Source: CAIYZT01 sp947461435 (GTDB lineage Bacteria > Pseudomonadota > Alphaproteobacteria > Rhodobacterales > Rhodobacteraceae). From it: DNA of 64,000 bases. A model generated the notes under the pieces. It did not search any database, was not told the origin of the DNA, and saw only the letters and a list, made by a program, of their open reading frames with translations. The DNA is taken from positions 1,674,001-1,738,000 of the forward strand of contig OZ260083.1 of NCBI GenBank assembly GCA_965284435.1, written 5' to 3'. Both the position numbers and the translations under genes were made by a program. The stretch's first letter is position 1; each line of letters starts with the position of its first letter. Shown here one piece after another: positions 61,525-64,000 of this stretch.

Positions 61525-62577
61525 ATTCGCACTGTATTGGTCGCCACAGTCAAGAACGAAGGGCCCTTTCTTCTAGAGTGGGTGGCGTGGAACCGATTGA
61601 TCGGGTTCGATGATATCATCATCGCACAGAATGATAGCAATGATTTGACCAAAGAGATCTTGCTTTGTCTTGAATCCATTGGCGCAATCCATTTTATCGA
61701 AAACAGCCTCGCGCGCGATGGGACGGTACCAACGGGTAGTCATCAAATGCGAGCCTACGACCGTGCGTCGGATCTTCCGATCTATGCGCAGGCGGATTGG
61801 GCGATGTCACTTGATTGCGATGAGTTTCTGGTGATCACCACGGATGGGGGCAAAGTTTCTGACCTCATAAAAAAACTGGGGGATGATGTCGACCAAATCC
61901 ATGTTCATTGGACCTATATCGGATCTCAAGGGGAAAGTACTTTCAAAGATGAACTCGTTACGACGAGATTTTACGAGACAGAATCTGCGGATCGAATCGA
62001 AAAGGTCAAGAACGGACATAAGACGCTTTACAGAACTTCGGCGTTCAGGCGTGTGGGTATACACCGCCCCCGTCCGGAAAACTATGAACCCGGACGCGCA
62101 GTGACCGCCTCTGGATTGGGAATAGAGCATACAGAAATGGGATTACACAGTTCACTTGATCCCGGTGGTCAAAAATATGCGCAAGTTTTCCACTATCAAA
62201 TTCGAGACGCAGAAAGTTTTATACTCGCCAAAATTCGTGGTCGCGCAAACCCTGGTGCAATATATTTTGAGACATTGGGTTATTGGGCGGTCGCTGATAA
62301 AAGCTTTCGCAGAACGGATCTTTTGCAGCGCGAAAGTACCCGAATTCTTGATGAGATAGATCGACTTGATTCCCTATCTGGCGGAAAATTGAAAGAGTTG
62401 CACAAGGCGGCTGTAGCTGTTTCCAAGGAACGAATTGCTGCGTTTAAGTCAGATCCCATCCATAGGGATTTTTACGAGAAGATTTGTCGCTTGCAGAAAA
62501 GATTGAGAAGCGAAGAGAAACGGCAAGCTTTGATCGAGCTTTATGACTTGGGCGAGATATCGTGGCGACCAAAATAG
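61525..62577 (+). CDS. Glycosyltransferase family 2-like protein with probable ATT start
   Basis: About 350 residues of the glycosyltransferase 2_4 type: VLVATVKNEGPFLLEWVAWN, GFDDIIIAQNDSNDLT, DWAMSLDCDEFLVI (metal-binding DCDEF) and the HRPRPENYEPGR loop. No ATG or GTG lies at the family-typical start. An ATT at 61525 lies 8 nt after AAAGGA and gives (M)RTVLVATVKNEG; the TTG at 61537 would cut into the first strand and is far from the ribosome site. Base composition appears more AT-rich than neighbours, suggesting transfer. Surface glycan role inferred. Confidence 0.75.
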   Translation: MRTVLVATVKNEGPFLLEWVAWNRLIGFDDIIIAQNDSNDLTKEILLCLESIGAIHFIENSLARDGTVPTGSHQMRAYDRASDLPIYAQADWAMSLDCDEFLVITTDGGKVSDLIKKLGDDVDQIHVHWTYIGSQGESTFKDELVTTRFYETESADRIEKVKNGHKTLYRTSAFRRVGIHRPRPENYEPGRAVTASGLGIEHTEMGLHSSLDPGGQKYAQVFHYQIRDAESFILAKIRGRANPGAIYFETLGYWAVADKSFRRTDLLQRESTRILDEIDRLDSLSGGKLKELHKAAVAVSKERIAAFKSDPIHRDFYEKICRLQKRLRSEEKRQALIELYDLGEISWRPK

Positions 62578-62904
62578 CTTGAGACGGCCCGATATTTTGA
62601 CGCGGCTTTGTTCAAACAACAAGGTTCCGCTGAATGTCTTTTACGTTCTTTGACAGGGGTGCGAAATTCAGGTCTTCCCATTGCTTCTATAGTCCAGATT
62701 TTCGCCTTCCGGGAACGCAGGGTTCAATCCCGTGTTTTGCATGGTGATCGTGCTGGCCTGAGGGGCGCGTCCCATCGTCAGCGCCCGCCAAGCCGCAAAT
62801 GTGATGAGTTCAACAAAACTGACATTGTTCGCGTGTTTGCTGCCGAAAATCTGAACTAGGCATCTTCCCGATGCAAACAAAGGTCGGAGGAAACGACGAC
62901 ATAG
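62578..62904. other. 327-nt region without a supported gene
   Basis: Short open frames on both strands (for example 62608-62859 plus and 62668-62880 minus) lack ribosome sites and family features. It may hold remnants of a degraded gene, but nothing definite is seen. Confidence 0.45.
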
Positions 62905-63615
62905 TCAAAACCCTTGCCAGAAGGCAGTCATCTGCCAGATCAGCGGCACACCCGCCAGCAGCATGAAAGGGAAGGTAATTCCCAGTGAGGCCGTCAAATA
63001 GACAGACGGATTGGCATCTGGAAAAGTGGCCCGCACCGCAGCTGGGGCATCAATATAACTTGCCGATGCGGCGACCGTTCCCAAAACAAAGGCCGATCCT
63101 ATCGGCAGCCCCGCCGCTGTGGCAAGGCCACTGACGATAAAACCATTGACCATCGGTAGGCCAAGACCAAAGGCCAGCATGCGCCCGCCAACGCGGGCGA
63201 AGTCTTTGAGTTGGCGTCCCGCCGTCATGCCCATCTCCAGCAGGAACAAGACCAGCACACCCCGGAACAGATCGACGAAAAACGGCTCGATCTTGGCGAA
63301 ATTCGCCTCGCCCGAGGCAGCGCCAATCACCAACCCACCCCCCAAAAGCAACAGCCCCCGACCGCGCAAGGTTTCCAACAGGATCGCGCCCAGTGCCACC
63401 CCCGTCTTACCATCCGCCCGTGACAAGGCGATGCGGCCGTAAAACAAGGCCACAAGGATTCCCAGTTCCATCAGCGCAACAAGCCCGGTCACATAGCCCT
63501 CCATCGGAAAGCCTGCGGCTTCGGCATAGGCGCGTGCCACAAGAAACGTGACCGATGAGACTGAACCGTATAGGGCCGCGACCCCAGCGGCATCGACGAT
63601 GGATAGGGGCCGCAA
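62905..63615 (-). pseudogene. SbtA-like sodium/bicarbonate transporter, 5'-truncated
   Basis: 236 residues read from a TTG at 63615. They match the C-terminal half of SbtA proteins: AALYGSVSSVTFLVARAYAE, EGYVTGLVALMELGILVALF, FRGVLVLFLLEMGMTAGRQL and VAASASYIDAPAAVRATFPD. Complete SbtA has about 320-370 residues with an equivalent N-terminal half (five helices) that is absent. The reading frame stays open for about 15 codons upstream, up to the end of the UDP-glucuronate-decarboxylase-like gene at 63666, with no start codon or ribosome site. A deletion or insertion that removed the 5' half is the simplest explanation. Non-functional. Confidence 0.7.
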
Positions 63616-63665
63616 ACTGTTACGTCCATGTTCCAGCCGTGAACGACCAAGGAAGGCAGAACGAC

Positions 63666-64000
63666 CTAACTCAATTCTTTTTCAAAGTACGCCACTGTTT
63701 TCAACAGGCCCTCTTGCAGTGCCACTTTGGGCTCCCACCCCAATTCCCGACGTGCCAATCTGATATCCGGGCATCGCTGCATGGGGTCGTCTTGAGGCAA
63801 AGAGTGAAATGTCAACTTTGATCGCGAACCCGTCAATTTGATCACTGCTTCGGCCAATTGAATGATGGTAAACTCACCGGGATTTCCAAGATTTATTGGC
63901 CCTGTAAAGCCTTCGGGGGAATTCATCAGAGCAATAAAACCATCGATCAGATCATCAACGTAACAAAAAGATCTCGTCTGACTTCCGTCACCATAGATCG
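63666..64000 (-). CDS. UDP-glucuronate decarboxylase-like protein, C-terminal part
   Basis: The frame is open to the window edge, so only the last ~111 residues are visible: IYGDGSQTRSFCYVDDLIDG, INLGNPGEFTIIQLAEAVIK, RCPDIRLARRELGWEPKVAL. These are the C-terminal segments of UDP-xylose synthase/UDP-glucuronate decarboxylase, an extended SDR supplying UDP-xylose for surface glycans. The stop TAG at 63666 abuts the truncated sbtA. The neighbouring glycosyltransferases fit a polysaccharide region. Confidence 0.82.
   Translation of the reverse strand, partial: IYGDGSQTRSFCYVDDLIDGFIALMNSPEGFTGPINLGNPGEFTIIQLAEAVIKLTGSRSKLTFHSLPQDDPMQRCPDIRLARRELGWEPKVALQEGLLKTVAYFEKELS

Noticed and set aside
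62608..62880. Genes on either strand in the gap after the second glycosyltransferase
   Set aside because: Short, without ribosome sites or recognisable families; overlapping frames on both strands are typical of non-coding DNA.

Overview
The window reads as chromosomal DNA of a rhodopsin-bearing alphaproteobacterium of the Rhodobacteraceae (roseobacter) type. Supporting this are a PhaR regulator, glutamine-synthetase-family/gamma-glutamyl catabolic genes, a glpR-glpD-glpK locus, a hydantoinase/5-oxoprolinase fusion, monomeric isocitrate dehydrogenase, high GC, and short ATGA/TGATG overlaps between co-directional genes. The genus is an inference. Genes are densely packed; I saw no rRNA, tRNA or CRISPR array, and one insertion sequence.

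Layout. 1-1.3 kb: end of phaR and a LysR regulator. 1.3-10.9 kb (minus): an amine/amino-acid module with a DegT-type aminotransferase, a PuuB-like FAD oxidase, two glutamine-synthetase-like ligases, a class I glutamine amidotransferase and a complete polar amino-acid ABC importer. 11-13.9 kb: a PhnD-like protein without a signal peptide, TerB-like, RlmJ, TerC-like. 13.9-18 kb: glycerol-3-phosphate locus (glpR, glpD, glpK). 18-23.7 kb: LuxR regulator, Pot-type ABC importer and an SDR dehydrogenase. 23.7-28.2 kb: a Pho-box-headed phosphonate-type operon (phnD, phnC, phnE, methyltransferase, phnM-like) with no C-P lyase core genes beside it, followed by a large 5-oxoprolinase-like gene. 32-35.7 kb: small envelope proteins and a MacAB/Lol-like export system. 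35.8-39 kb: stress-type cluster (BON protein, unknown, cupin, Crp/Fnr regulator). 39-46.4 kb: OafA-like acyltransferase, monomeric Idh, acyl-CoA synthetase, ketopantoate reductase. 46.5-50.3 kb: a pentameric ligand-gated ion channel homologue, an XRE regulator and a secreted seven-repeat protein. 51-52.8 kb: yaeQ split cleanly by an IS3-family element. 53-58.8 kb: an RsmB-like rRNA methyltransferase, a structured intergenic region, and a sulfate import operon with an Lrp-type regulator. 59.3-64 kb: two glycosyltransferases flanking a proton-pump-type rhodopsin, then a 5'-truncated SbtA-like bicarbonate transporter and the end of a UDP-glucuronate-decarboxylase-like gene.

Together the genes point to an aquatic heterotroph: scavenging of amines, polyamine-like compounds, glycerol phosphate, organophosphorus and sulfate, supplemented by light-driven proton pumping. 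The points most worth following up are the Pho-controlled phnDCE-methyltransferase-phnM operon, the rhodopsin with a DTE motif and a glycine at the carotenoid-antenna position, the sulfur-free sulfate-binding protein with an N-terminal extension, the ion channel homologue, the IS-split yaeQ, and the unassigned structured RNA-like region near 54.3-54.6 kb.
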